Source of the DNA: JAANXG01 sp034520625
GTDB lineage: Bacteria; Pseudomonadota; Gammaproteobacteria; Arenicellales; JAANXG01
Direction of reading: 5' to 3'
Length of the DNA stretch: 64,000 bases
Assembly: GCA_034520625.1 (NCBI GenBank)
Contig: JAXHNI010000009.1
Location: 1-64,000, forward strand
Below are positions 26,945 through 35,428 of the stretch, one piece after another. How positions within the stretch are numbered: the stretch's first letter is position 1; every line of letters starts with the position of its first letter. A program made the position numbers and the translations under genes. The notes under the pieces were generated by a model. The model did not search any database. It was not told the origin of the DNA and was given only the letters and a program-made list of their open reading frames with translations.

Positions 26945-27521
26945 CGCGGTGTCAGCAGCTCGTCCTTGGGCACCCCGTTCAGGGCGCCGGCCGGTAGGCG
27001 TCGACCGCCTCGACGGCGCCGTGGGTGGTGCGCGACATCAGCGCGGCCTGGTCGACGGCGGCGTTCGGATCGCCCACCCAGGCCATGGGGATCGGCGCCA
27101 GGCGCATGAGCGAGCCGTTGCCGGCCGACCGCGGGTCGGTCGATCCCGCCAGGGGATCGCCCGTGGCGGCGTAGCGCTCCAGGGCCGCGCGCACGGTGTT
27201 GCCGATGTCGAAGCACTGCCCCGTGCTGCTGAGGTAGCCCTCACGGTACCAGCGGGTGTAGCGATCCATCTGGTCGGCGGCGTCGAACTCCCGGCGGGCC
27301 AGCAGGCTGTCGGCGAGGCAGAGCGCCATGGCGGTGTCGTCGGTCCATTGCCCCGGTTTCAGGCCGAACGGTCCGCCGCCGGCCATGTCCTGGACCGGAT
27401 CGAAGCTGCCGGGCGGGCGGAACTCCAGCGCGGTGCCGACGGCATCGCCCGCGGTCAGGCCCAGCAGGGCGCCGCGGTAGCGCTCGGCGGGGTCTGTGTT
27501 GTTTGCAGGTAGTTTCACCAT
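26945..27521 (-). pseudogene. Truncated duplicate of the ADP-ribosylglycohydrolase gene
   Basis: The first 175 codons (start 27521) are almost identical in DNA to 22,670-23,230, with a handful of substitutions (for example TDPAERYRGALLGLTAGDAV versus TTDRYRGALLGLAAGDAV). Then about 30 bp covering CRYYAGLMS are deleted with a frameshift, a few codons of GALNGVPKDELL follow, and the homology stops near 26945. The NLGDDADTTGAI half of the active site is missing, so it cannot be active. The duplicated block also includes the family A half-repeat upstream of the gene. Confidence 0.9.
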
Positions 27522-27523
27522 TG

Positions 27524-27755
27524 AGTTTCGTGAAGGAGTCGGAGAGACTAAAGGGCACTTCTAAAAATGCGCTATTTTCGCGATAACCGCGTCAGCGCCG
27601 TGCTCGAATCCTCATTCACTTCATGTAAACTGCGGGTCTGCGCGCGGTGCTTCCTTGCTCTCACAAAGTATCATTGTTTTTGGAAGCGCCCTAAAGTTTA
27701 GTCAGTCTTTTGTCGTGATCGTGGGGACAAATCCCTCCGCGCCCTTTTCGAGTCC
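27524..27755. repeat. Family A repeat interrupted by a MITE
   Basis: GAAGGAGTCGGAGAGACTA lies left of the insertion and AAGTTTAGTCAGTCTTTTG with CAAATCCCTCCGCGCCCTTT right of it. Joined, they recreate the arrangement of the copy at 25649 (GGATTAAAGTTTGATCAGTT). So the MITE inserted after the repeat was already in place. Confidence 0.65.
27552..27692. mobile_element. 141-bp MITE with 16-bp imperfect terminal inverted repeats
   Basis: The ends are AGGGCACTTCTAAAAA and, on the other strand, AGGGCGCTTCCAAAAA (14 of 16 identical), a type of end used by IS5-group elements. The interior has no open reading frame. A 2-bp AA at both flanks may be the target duplication. No matching transposase lies in the window. 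Confidence 0.6.
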
Positions 27756-27804
27756 GGAGCGCCTGTAGCAGAACCGACTCTGACAGACACACAGAGTGAG
27801 CGGG

Positions 27805-28731
27805 TCATGGCGTCTCGTTGACCGCGTGGGCGAGATCCCGCCACAGGTGAACGGCAATGCCGCGTCGCTCCTGCGGGTCGTCGCCGGCGTAGACCAACTG
27901 AGGTTCAACAGCGGCATCGCCGACGAGCTCCCGCCACAGCTCCAGGCCGCGGAACGCATCGCCGCCGAGGGTTGCCCCCGCCTTGATGTCCACGGGCTGG
28001 AGCCTGCCGCCGCGCTCCAGGGGCAGGTCGATTTCGCGGCCCCGCCGGTCCCGCCAGAATGTGAGATTGGAGAGCAGCCCGCGGTTGAACCGGGCTTTGA
28101 GGTATTCGCTGACGACCCAGGTCTCAAACAAGGGGCCGCGCACAGCCGCAGAAATCTCTGAAACAGCGTCAGGTCCCGGATCTGGATCAACGGCCGGACG
28201 TCTCGCTCGAGATACGTCTGGACGTAGCTCCTGTACCAGGTTGCGGGATCCACGGGCCTGTCGTGCATGGGCGGATAGCCACCCCGCCATAGCAGCTCGT
28301 CCACCGACTCCGGAACACGGCCGGCGGCGTGCAGCTCGGACAGTGAGCATGGCAGCAGCGCGGAGGAGTGCCACGCGGCCGGCCAGGCTCTGGGTAATGG
28401 CCGACACCATCCCGAACTGCTGCGAGCCCGTCAGCACGAACTGCCCTGGCGATCCGGTCTCGTCGACGCGGCTTTGCAGGTAGGAGAACAGCGCGGGGGC
28501 GCGCTGCGCCTCGTCGAGCACGGCGCCCTCCCGGTAGCGCGAGAGAAAGGCGCGGGGGTCGTCCGTGGCGAGCTCGCGCACATCTGGGTTCTCCAGCGAC
28601 ACGTAGGGTTTGCCGGCGAAGACCGCGCGCGCCATCGTCGCTTTACCGGACTGGCGCGGGCCGGTTATCCCTACGATGGGAAAGCCTTTGGCAAGCTCCC
28701 GGAGCGTGGTGGCGGCATCTCTCGAAATCAT
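27805..28731 (-). pseudogene. Broken AAA/DUF4143 ATPase
   Basis: The N-terminus reads GFPIVGITGPRQSGKATMAR, a DUF4143-type ATPase whose Walker A has lost its Ser/Thr (GKA instead of GKT). After LLRAAAML the coding frame switches to DELLWRGGYPPMHDRPVDPA, RSYVQTYLERDVRPLIQIRD, then back to GPLFETWVVSEYLKARFNRG, and about 75 residues between LCAA and RGPLFETW are deleted. Two frameshifts, one internal deletion and a lost motif residue make this a real pseudogene, not a sequencing artefact. Members of this family occur in toxin-antitoxin-like loci with unknown roles. Confidence 0.85.
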
Positions 28732-28768
28732 GGGGCTGATTGTAACTTTTACTTACAATTAGCCCCAT
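28730..28768. promoter_or_regulatory. Long inverted repeat over the DUF4143 gene start
   Basis: ATGGGGCTGATTGTAA pairs with TTACAATTAGCCCCAT (one mismatch) around a 7-base loop. The left arm contains the complement of the gene's start region, so it may be an operator or an RNA hairpin that limits translation. The upstream gene is a pseudogene, so it may be a relic. Confidence 0.55.
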
Positions 28769-28827
28769 CCGGATTTTCGGCTCCGCGTGATCCTGGCGGA
28801 CGGTAGTGGATTAGAAGTGGGGGCGGA

Positions 28828-30138
28828 TCAGTAAGTCTCGCGGTAGAGGCGGTAGGTTTCGGCATCGTCGTGCTCGGCGACGAATTCGATCTCCGATTCC
28901 TTGTGCGCTCGGTAGACGTCAGCAAATTCGTCGCCGAACCAGCCGCGCACCGTGCTGGACTGCTCAAAGCGCTCCAGTGCGCTGACCAGCGTCTGCGGCA
29001 GCCTGGAAATGTTCCTCGCTTCCAGCTCGGACTGGCTGCACAATGACAGGTCTTCCTCGGTGACCTCCGGAAGCGGCAGGTTCTCCTCCACCCCCTGTGC
29101 CATGGCATGGGCAATGGCCGCGAGGGCCAGATATGGGCTGGCCGCAGCATCGACCGCGCGGACTTCGATGTTGAACTTTGATGCCACGTCGTCGTCGGCG
29201 AAGTTCACCGGGCAAATGCGAATCGCCGCTTCACGGTCGCGATAGCCGATATTGTTGAAAGCGGCGCTCCAACTATGGGGCGTCAGCCGGGCATAGGAAA
29301 TCACGCTGGGCGCCAGCAACGCCAGGTACTCCGGCAGATACTTTGCGATGCCCGCCGCCATTCGCCCCGCCGGTTCGGAAAGCCCGTTGGGGGAAGCGGC
29401 GTCGTAGGTGGCCGGCGTGCCGTCGTCCTGGATAAGACTCATGTGAATGTGAACGCCATTGCCCACCGAATCCGGCGCTACGACCGGTGAGAAAGTCGCA
29501 TTGTATCCGTGGCGCCGCGCAAGCTCGCGAACCAGAGCGCGGATTGCTGCTGCCCGGTCACTGGCGCGCAGGGCATTGGTCGGACACATCGTTACTTCGA
29601 ACTGGTCCGGCCCGTACTCGCGAATGAACTGATCGGGTTCGAGCCCGAGCTGATTCATGGCGAAGAGCAGTTCTTCGGCAAACCCCGCACAGGCGCGGAA
29701 ACCCTCGAAGGCGAACGCATCGCCGGCCGGCCGGGACAGGCCTGCCAGTTGAAACTCGTGTTCGAACGAAACCTGCAATTGCATGCCCGACAAGCGGTGA
29801 AGCCGGTCCAGGGCGCTGCGGAGAATGGAGCGCGTGCAGCACGTCCAATTCCCGCCATTAAGATCCCGCACATCGCCGAGCACCAGGCGAAAGCCGCCGT
29901 GTCCCTCCCTACCCGACAGATCGTATTGCGCTTCCATATCCGGGACGATGACCAGGTCGCCGAACGAGCCATAGGGACCGTCGCCGATGGTGTCGAAACA
30001 GGTAATCAGGGCATTCGTCGGCACCCATCCGACACCATCCTTTCGTCGCTGCTCGAGCGCGCTGGCGGGAATTGCCTTGCCGCGAAGCTTGCCGGCGATG
30101 TCAGTAGTGCCTACAAAGATCAATTCGGGAAGAGTCAT
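28828..30138 (-). CDS. Glutamine synthetase-like ligase (gamma-glutamyl-amide type)
   Basis: A 436-residue member of the glutamine synthetase superfamily. Metal and substrate residues are visible: VSFEHEFQL (ExE), REYGPDQFEVTMCPTNAL, GNGVHIHMSL (His) and ARLTPHSWS with AIRICP (Arg). It lacks the adenylylation loop of housekeeping GlnA. Relatives of this size join glutamate to amines such as polyamines or ethanolamine for catabolism. The ATG at 30138 overlaps the RpiR stop, so both are one operon; the N-formylglutamate amidohydrolase is divergent and the ABC importer is beyond it. That context points to catabolism of a nitrogen compound by way of a glutamyl or formylglutamyl intermediate (inferred). 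Intact. Confidence 0.8.
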   Translation of the reverse strand: MTLPELIFVGTTDIAGKLRGKAIPASALEQRRKDGVGWVPTNALITCFDTIGDGPYGSFGDLVIVPDMEAQYDLSGREGHGGFRLVLGDVRDLNGGNWTCCTRSILRSALDRLHRLSGMQLQVSFEHEFQLAGLSRPAGDAFAFEGFRACAGFAEELLFAMNQLGLEPDQFIREYGPDQFEVTMCPTNALRASDRAAAIRALVRELARRHGYNATFSPVVAPDSVGNGVHIHMSLIQDDGTPATYDAASPNGLSEPAGRMAAGIAKYLPEYLALLAPSVISYARLTPHSWSAAFNNIGYRDREAAIRICPVNFADDDVASKFNIEVRAVDAAASPYLALAAIAHAMAQGVEENLPLPEVTEEDLSLCSQSELEARNISRLPQTLVSALERFEQSSTVRGWFGDEFADVYRAHKESEIEFVAEHDDAETYRLYRETY

Positions 30139-31004
30139 TGTTTGGATTCCTGATCGGTTTGAGACTGGCCGAGAGCAGCGCGCACCTCGTCCCAGGCCTG
30201 GATGCGCTTCGCGGAGCTGTCCCACCGCTCCTCGCTGATGCGCACTATCAACGCCTCGATGAGCCCGAAGGCGGCGGCATAGCTGTCCCAGGGTGTATTG
30301 GTTTCAATCGGCACCGGCACGACATACCCGCAGTATCGGCCGACCGGCGAGATCCACTTGTCGGTTACCAGTACCATGTTGCACGACGTTTGCGCCGTGA
30401 TCGCTGACGCGAGCCGTTCGAGCATCGCCTGATATCTGCGGAAATCGAAGATCAACACCACGTCCTGGCGTCGCATCCGCAGGATGTCATCCGGAAGCGT
30501 CTCCACATCCAGGGACAGGTCGAAAACGCGGGAGCGGATCTGCTTCAGGTGCACGCTCAGGTACTGTGCCAGTATGGTGCTCAGCCTCCCGCCAACCAGA
30601 TAGACCGAGCGCGCCGGATCGCTCAACAGGCCGCAGATGGTCTCCAGCTCACTGCTCTGCACCGACTCGGCCAGGAGCTCGAAGTTGTTCGTGACCCGCC
30701 GCGTGTAATCGCGCAGGAAGCTCGACTTGGAAAGCGCCGTCTCCTGGCGCTTCAAATCGATCGGCGAGCTGCTGCCGACACGAAGCTCGTCGATGAGCGC
30801 CCGCTGAAAATCCTGGTAGCCGTTGCATCCGAGCTTGTGCACGAACCGGGTAATGGAAGGCGCGCTCACGCGCGTGTGCTGGGCAAGCTCCTTGATCGAG
30901 ACCAGGGCGGCGAACGGGTAGTCCGCCAGGATCGCGTTGGCAATGCGTCGCTCGCTGGCCGTCAACCTGTCTGCCCGTTCCGCGATGAGTGCCCTGATCG
31001 GCAT
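30135..31004 (-). CDS. RpiR-family transcriptional regulator (HTH + SIS)
   Basis: A 289-residue regulator. The N-terminal HTH_6 domain (ASERRIANAILADYPFAALV, then IKELAQHTRVSAPSITRFVH) is followed by a SIS domain (about residues 120-250, SVYLVGGRLSTILAQYLSVH, VVLIFDFRRYQ). SIS domains usually bind sugar phosphates, but RpiR members next to amine and amino-acid catabolic genes respond to other ligands. It is the first gene of the operon with the glutamine-synthetase-like gene and faces the N-formylglutamate amidohydrolase gene across 156 bp, where it probably binds. Intact. Confidence 0.85.
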   Translation of the reverse strand: MPIRALIAERADRLTASERRIANAILADYPFAALVSIKELAQHTRVSAPSITRFVHKLGCNGYQDFQRALIDELRVGSSSPIDLKRQETALSKSSFLRDYTRRVTNNFELLAESVQSSELETICGLLSDPARSVYLVGGRLSTILAQYLSVHLKQIRSRVFDLSLDVETLPDDILRMRRQDVVLIFDFRRYQAMLERLASAITAQTSCNMVLVTDKWISPVGRYCGYVVPVPIETNTPWDSYAAAFGLIEALIVRISEERWDSSAKRIQAWDEVRAALGQSQTDQESKQ

Positions 31005-31160
31005 TTCCCCTCATGCCCTAATCCAGTTTTTGAATACTACCGGTCATGAAAAAAAACAGTCAAGTTGATATCATCCTGCGCATATGGAACCTCCATTACA
31101 CACACGGTCGATACCCGCATGGCCTTGGGCTGCAGCACGTGACAGCGAAGAAGGATCCCA

Positions 31161-31937
31161 ATGAGTGATATGCAGAACACACCCGCCAAACTCTTGTCCC
31201 CCGACGAGCCTTCGCCATTCGAAACCGTAAATCCTGACGGTGCAGGCGAGGTTCTACTGACCTGTGAGCATGCCGGCAAGCTGCTGCCGGAGCGTGTGGC
31301 CGGCCTGGGGCTGTCCAGCGACGACCTGGAACGGCACATCGGCTACGACATCGGCGCCGCGGGTCTCGCGCGGCGTCTGTCGAAAGTGTTGGACGCCACT
31401 CTGGTTGTGCAGCGCTACAGCCGCCTGGTCATCGACTGCAACCGGCCGGCAGGCGCCAAGGATCTCATTCCCGAGATCTCCGATAGCACGCGAGTCCCGG
31501 GCAATATGGATCTCAGCGACGCAGAACGCCGTATGCGCTACGAAGAGATTCACCAGCCGTTTCACACCGAGATCGCACACCAGATCGCCCGCAAGAAATC
31601 TCGGGCGGTTATTGCCGTTCACAGCTTCAATCGCACGGTCGACCAGGAGCAGCGCGATTTTCACGTCGGCCTTCTGTTCAACCGCGACTCGCGCTTTGCC
31701 CAGGCCCTCAGGGGCCCGATCGCCCACGAGATCGGGATCCAGCTCGTCGCGCTCAACCGTCCCTATGCTGTGGAAGACGAATCGGACGAGACGATCCCGC
31801 GCCACGGCGAGGCCACCGGGTTGCTGCATGTCCTGCTCGAGGTTCGAAACGATCGCATCCGCACCGAGGAGGGCCAGCGCAAGTGGGCCGCATTGCTGTC
31901 GCAGGCCATCAATGAAGCGATGGCAGCAGTTTCCTGA
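31161..31937 (+). CDS. N-formylglutamate amidohydrolase family protein
   Basis: A 258-residue FGase-family hydrolase: VLLTCEHAGKLLPE (zinc ligands His, Glu), HIGYDIGAAGLARRLS, VIDCNRP, and VIAVHSFNRTVDQEQRDFHV near residue 155. The family releases formate from N-formylglutamate, or acts on related N-acyl amino acids. It is divergent from the RpiR/glutamine-synthetase operon and next to the importer operon. Together these suggest degradation of an N-substituted glutamate or similar compound. The start ATG follows AGAAGGATCCC, a good ribosome site. Intact. Confidence 0.88.
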   Translation: MSDMQNTPAKLLSPDEPSPFETVNPDGAGEVLLTCEHAGKLLPERVAGLGLSSDDLERHIGYDIGAAGLARRLSKVLDATLVVQRYSRLVIDCNRPAGAKDLIPEISDSTRVPGNMDLSDAERRMRYEEIHQPFHTEIAHQIARKKSRAVIAVHSFNRTVDQEQRDFHVGLLFNRDSRFAQALRGPIAHEIGIQLVALNRPYAVEDESDETIPRHGEATGLLHVLLEVRNDRIRTEEGQRKWAALLSQAINEAMAAVS

Positions 31938-31971
31938 TCCACACCGGCGGGCCGTGTCACATGCGGCGCCC

Positions 31972-32646
31972 CTATCGATCGATCGTTGTCAGCTCAGCCA
32001 GAACCTCGTCCGTCGTCTTGACTCGCGCGTAACCGGACATGCCCGACAGCGCCGCCTTGTGGATTTCGTCGCTGTCCGTGGCGCAGGCATCATCCACGAC
32101 GGTGACCAAATAGCCGATGTCGGCGCCCTGGCGCACTGTGTTCTCCACGCACTGATGGGTAACGATACCGAAAACGATGAGCTGCTCGATGCCCAGGTTG
32201 CGCAGCACATAATCGAGACTGGTTGCCCCGAACGCGCCAGACGCCGTCTTGCGCAGGACGATGTCGTCATCCCGGGGCGCGACCTCGTCAATAACGCGCG
32301 CCGCCGACGACCCCGGAGGCAGGTGAATGCCCGATACTTTGTGATCGATCCCGCGATCGCGTCCGTCTTGTGTCAGGCTTTCGATAATCACATAAATGTT
32401 CTCCAGGCCCGCTTGCCGCGCCGCACTGTGCAACCGCACCTGGTTGGGAACTACGATCTCATGCAGCCGCGTGTAGAAAGCCGCGGTGCGGGGAGGTTTG
32501 GGCGACCCGCCCATCCCCTTTTTCCGCATCGTCGCCGATGCGTCCGCGTTTTGCATATCTACCGAGATCAGCGCGCTCCGCGCCGTAAGAGGCAACTGTC
32601 TCGATGAGACAGTGCGTGGGTCAAAACAACGAATCGGGTCAGTCAT
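31972..32646 (-). CDS. Isochorismatase-like cysteine hydrolase
   Basis: A 224-residue cysteine hydrolase. The catalytic triad can be placed: Asp in ALISVDMQNADA, Lys in DIVLRKTASGAFG and Cys in FGIVTHQCVENTVRQGADIG. Family members hydrolyse amides, N-carbamoyl compounds or ureides. It ends the importer operon, 7 bp after the LivH-type permease stop, so its substrate is probably what the importer brings in. Intact. The exact substrate is unknown. Confidence 0.88.
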   Translation of the reverse strand: MTDPIRCFDPRTVSSRQLPLTARSALISVDMQNADASATMRKKGMGGSPKPPRTAAFYTRLHEIVVPNQVRLHSAARQAGLENIYVIIESLTQDGRDRGIDHKVSGIHLPPGSSAARVIDEVAPRDDDIVLRKTASGAFGATSLDYVLRNLGIEQLIVFGIVTHQCVENTVRQGADIGYLVTVVDDACATDSDEIHKAALSGMSGYARVKTTDEVLAELTTIDR

Positions 32647-32653
32647 AAGTGTT

Positions 32654-33541
32654 TCAGGACCTTTGCGAAACTTTCACGGGCACAAGCCCGTTCGGGCGGA
32701 ACACCAGGATAATAATGACAATCAACAGCGCCAGCGGGTCTTTGAACGCCGCGAGCCGCGTCGGCAGCGTCGCCTGCAGCACCGTCTCGATCGTTCCCAG
32801 CACGAACCCACCGACCACTGCGCCGGGCAGGCTGCCAAACCCACCCAGCACGGCACCTATGAAAGCCTTGAGCACGGGAAAGAACCCCATCAGCGGGTCG
32901 ACCGAACCGCGCTGAGCAACCCACAGAAAACCAGAGATCGCCGCCAGAAGACCCGATATGGCAAAAGCCAGCGAGATCACCACATCGGCGCGGACCCCCA
33001 TCAGCCGTGTCGTACGAAAGTCCAGGGATGCGGCGCGGATTGAAATCCCGATCACCGTGTACTTGAACAAGCCGACGAGGAGCGCGAGCGTGACGACCGT
33101 AACAACGATTGAAATGCCCTGGATCGACCCGACCTGGAGCGAGCCGAGCGCAATGCTGCTGGAGAAGAACTCGGGCATCGGAGCCGGTTGTGGGCGTGGA
33201 GAGATAAGACTTTGAAACAGCGTTTGCAGAACAATGCTGACTGCGAAACTGGTAATCAACAAGGTCGCCGGAGAACTGCCGCGCAGGCGCCGGAACGCAG
33301 CACGCTCCAGAATGACCGCCATGGCCACACCGGCGATCAGCGCCATCGCGACGCCCAAATAAAACGGCAGTTCCAGATAGATAGCGGCAACAAAGGCATA
33401 GCCGGAGACGGTCATAAGCTCGCCATGAGCAAAGTTGATCAGCCTCATCACGCTGAAAACAACCGCCAGGCCCAGCGCCAGCATGGCATAAGTTCCGCCC
33501 AGAGCCAGAGCGTTCACCACCTGCTGTACGGCGACTTCCAT
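32654..33541 (-). CDS. ABC importer permease, LivH type
   Basis: A 295-residue inner-membrane protein with about eight hydrophobic segments (VVNALALGGTYAMLALGLAV, LINFAHGELMTVSGYAFVAA and others) and the family signature ISGLLAAISGFLWVA. The start is taken at the ATG at 33541 (MEVAVQQVVNAL); the longer form from 33577 would overlap the upstream ATPase by 32 bp and lacks a better ribosome site. It pairs with the permease half of the fused protein at 35425 to form the channel. Substrates of this family are branched amino acids, amides or urea. Intact. Confidence 0.88.
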   Translation of the reverse strand: MEVAVQQVVNALALGGTYAMLALGLAVVFSVMRLINFAHGELMTVSGYAFVAAIYLELPFYLGVAMALIAGVAMAVILERAAFRRLRGSSPATLLITSFAVSIVLQTLFQSLISPRPQPAPMPEFFSSSIALGSLQVGSIQGISIVVTVVTLALLVGLFKYTVIGISIRAASLDFRTTRLMGVRADVVISLAFAISGLLAAISGFLWVAQRGSVDPLMGFFPVLKAFIGAVLGGFGSLPGAVVGGFVLGTIETVLQATLPTRLAAFKDPLALLIVIIILVFRPNGLVPVKVSQRS

Positions 33542-33545
33542 CCAG

Positions 33546-34268
33546 CTACCCCGCCGCACCGAGATAGGCCCGGGCAATGTCGCCGGACGACATCAACTCC
33601 TGGCTGGCTCCGCTTGCCACGATGCCGCCGTTGGCAATCACATAGCCCCGGTCGGAAACCTCCAGCGCCATACGGGCGTTCTGCTCCACCAGCAGGATCG
33701 TGGTGCCGCGCTGTTTCAGTTGAACGATAAGACTGAATATCGCGTCTACAATCTGAGGAGCCAGCCCCAGCGACGGCTCATCAAGCAGCAAGAGCTCCGG
33801 TTCCGACATCAGCGAACGTCCGATGGCGAGCATTTGCTGTTCCCCACCGGAAAGCGTGCCGCCGAGCTGATGACGCCGCGCGGCAAGAACGGGAAACAGA
33901 CCCAGCACCTCCTCGAGCATGCGCTCGAAATCCCCCCGACTTCGGAACGCGGCTCCCATTCGCAGATTCTCGAGCACCGTCAGATCTTCGAACACATGAC
34001 GCCCTTCCGGCGTCATCGTCATGCCCGAGCGAACGATATCCTCGGTAGTGAGCTTACCGATGTCACGATTGCGAAACTGAATGCTTCCGGAGTCACGCTT
34101 TAGCAGACCAACGATCGACAGAAGGGTGGTCGTCTTGCCCGCCCCATTCGATCCGAGCATGGCGACGATTTCACCCTTGTCGACCAGAAGATCTACATCT
34201 TTGAGCACCGTGACCTGTCCATAGCCTACGGACAGGCCACGCACCTCAAGAATGGGGTAGTCGCTCAA
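33546..34268 (-). CDS. ABC importer ATPase, LivF type
   Basis: A 240-residue ATPase: Walker A GSNGAGKTTT, Q-loop region MTPEGRHVFEDLTV, signature LSGGEQQM, Walker B LLLLDEPSLGL and His-loop equivalent TTILLVEQN. It is the second ATPase of the importer; the first is fused to the LivM-type permease. Four bases separate it from the permease start and 11 bp from the binding-protein gene. Intact. Confidence 0.9.
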   Translation of the reverse strand: MSDYPILEVRGLSVGYGQVTVLKDVDLLVDKGEIVAMLGSNGAGKTTTLLSIVGLLKRDSGSIQFRNRDIGKLTTEDIVRSGMTMTPEGRHVFEDLTVLENLRMGAAFRSRGDFERMLEEVLGLFPVLAARRHQLGGTLSGGEQQMLAIGRSLMSEPELLLLDEPSLGLAPQIVDAIFSLIVQLKQRGTTILLVEQNARMALEVSDRGYVIANGGIVASGASQELMSSGDIARAYLGAAG

Positions 34269-34279
34269 CGCGGATGCCG

Positions 34280-35428
34280 TCAGTACTCGGGATCGGGAAC
34301 CAGGCTGCCGTCGGGAACGCCCTGCGAGACCAGCACCCGTTCGCCGTCTTCAATACGAACGATGGTCACTTCGCGAAGGGGTGCGCGGTCAGTGCCGGCA
34401 TAGGTGATTTTGCCAACCACGCCCTCGAGGCCGGACAGTCCGGCAATCGCGTCGCGCAGGCTTTCGCCGTCGAGCGTTCCCGCTTCTTTGACCGCCGCCT
34501 CGATAATATTGATGATGTCGTACCCCAGCGCGGTGTATATGGTCTCCGCTTCCCGGCCGAACTTCTCTTCATAGGCGGCGTAGAACTCGGACAGTGCGTT
34601 GCCGTCCTGCGCGAATCCCGCCGTCGTAAAGACAACACCTTCCACTACGTCTCCGAGGGAGAATGTCGTCGCGCTGTCTATTCCGTCAGAGCCTATGACC
34701 GGTATCTCGACACCGGCTGCCCGCAACTGCTTGATAAAAGCCGGGAAGTCCGGCTCATAGGCCGCTGTCATAATGACATCGGGCTGGGGGTCCATCGCTT
34801 CGATCTTGGTCACGATGGCGCTGAAATTCTGCTGGCCGAGGTTGTACACCCCTTCACCAACGACTTCGCCGCCGAGCTCCTCAAATACATCCTTGAAATA
34901 CAATGGAAGTTGCGTATACGAGCTGTCCGGTGAATAAAGCAAATAAGCAGTCTCATAGCCCATGTCACGCGCATACTCCGCGGAGGCGGTGGTCTGGAGA
35001 TTATCTGCCGGGAAATTACCGAACACGTATTCTCCCGCCGACAAAGGCAGCGTGGGCGAGGAGGCGACTGTCGTAAAAGCGGGGGTCTTTGCCTCGGTTG
35101 CCTGCAGCCCGGCACCGATCGCCGGATCCGCATCAGCAGGCAGGATCAAGACGTGCGCGCCATCGCTGAGCAGCTCCTCGGCGGCAATCACGGTTTGCGC
35201 AGGATCGGATCGACCGTCTTTGATGTCGAGCTTTATCGGATACTTTCCGGCGATCCCGCCATTTTCGTTCAGCTCATCAATGGCCACCTGCATTCCCTCG
35301 ACAGCCGGCACATCAGCGTAGGCAAAGCTGCCCGTCATGCTTACCGCCGCGCCGATCTTCAGTTCCTCCGCGTGAGCCGTTCCGCTCAGGGAGGCCGCGA
35401 GCAATATCATTGAAATCACGTATCTCAT
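34280..35428 (-). CDS. Periplasmic binding protein of a LivK-type ABC importer
   Basis: A 382-residue protein with a Sec signal peptide (MRYVISMILLAASLSGTAHA, cleavage after AHA) and a type I periplasmic-binding fold: LKIGAAVSMTGSFAYADVPA, then ILPADADPAIGAGLQAT and LGYDIINIIEAAVKEAG. The ligand is not predictable; relatives bind branched amino acids, amides, urea or aromatics. It sits between the fused permease-ATPase and LivF, overlapping the former by 4 bp. No lipobox Cys is seen, so it is soluble in the periplasm. Intact. Confidence 0.9.
   Translation of the reverse strand: MRYVISMILLAASLSGTAHAEELKIGAAVSMTGSFAYADVPAVEGMQVAIDELNENGGIAGKYPIKLDIKDGRSDPAQTVIAAEELLSDGAHVLILPADADPAIGAGLQATEAKTPAFTTVASSPTLPLSAGEYVFGNFPADNLQTTASAEYARDMGYETAYLLYSPDSSYTQLPLYFKDVFEELGGEVVGEGVYNLGQQNFSAIVTKIEAMDPQPDVIMTAAYEPDFPAFIKQLRAAGVEIPVIGSDGIDSATTFSLGDVVEGVVFTTAGFAQDGNALSEFYAAYEEKFGREAETIYTALGYDIINIIEAAVKEAGTLDGESLRDAIAGLSGLEGVVGKITYAGTDRAPLREVTIVRIEDGERVLVSQGVPDGSLVPDPEY

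Noticed and set aside
1..30000. A complete restriction-modification, CRISPR or BREX system
   Set aside because: No DNA methyltransferase motifs, no Cas proteins, no regularly spaced repeats and no BREX core genes were found despite the many defence-type genes.
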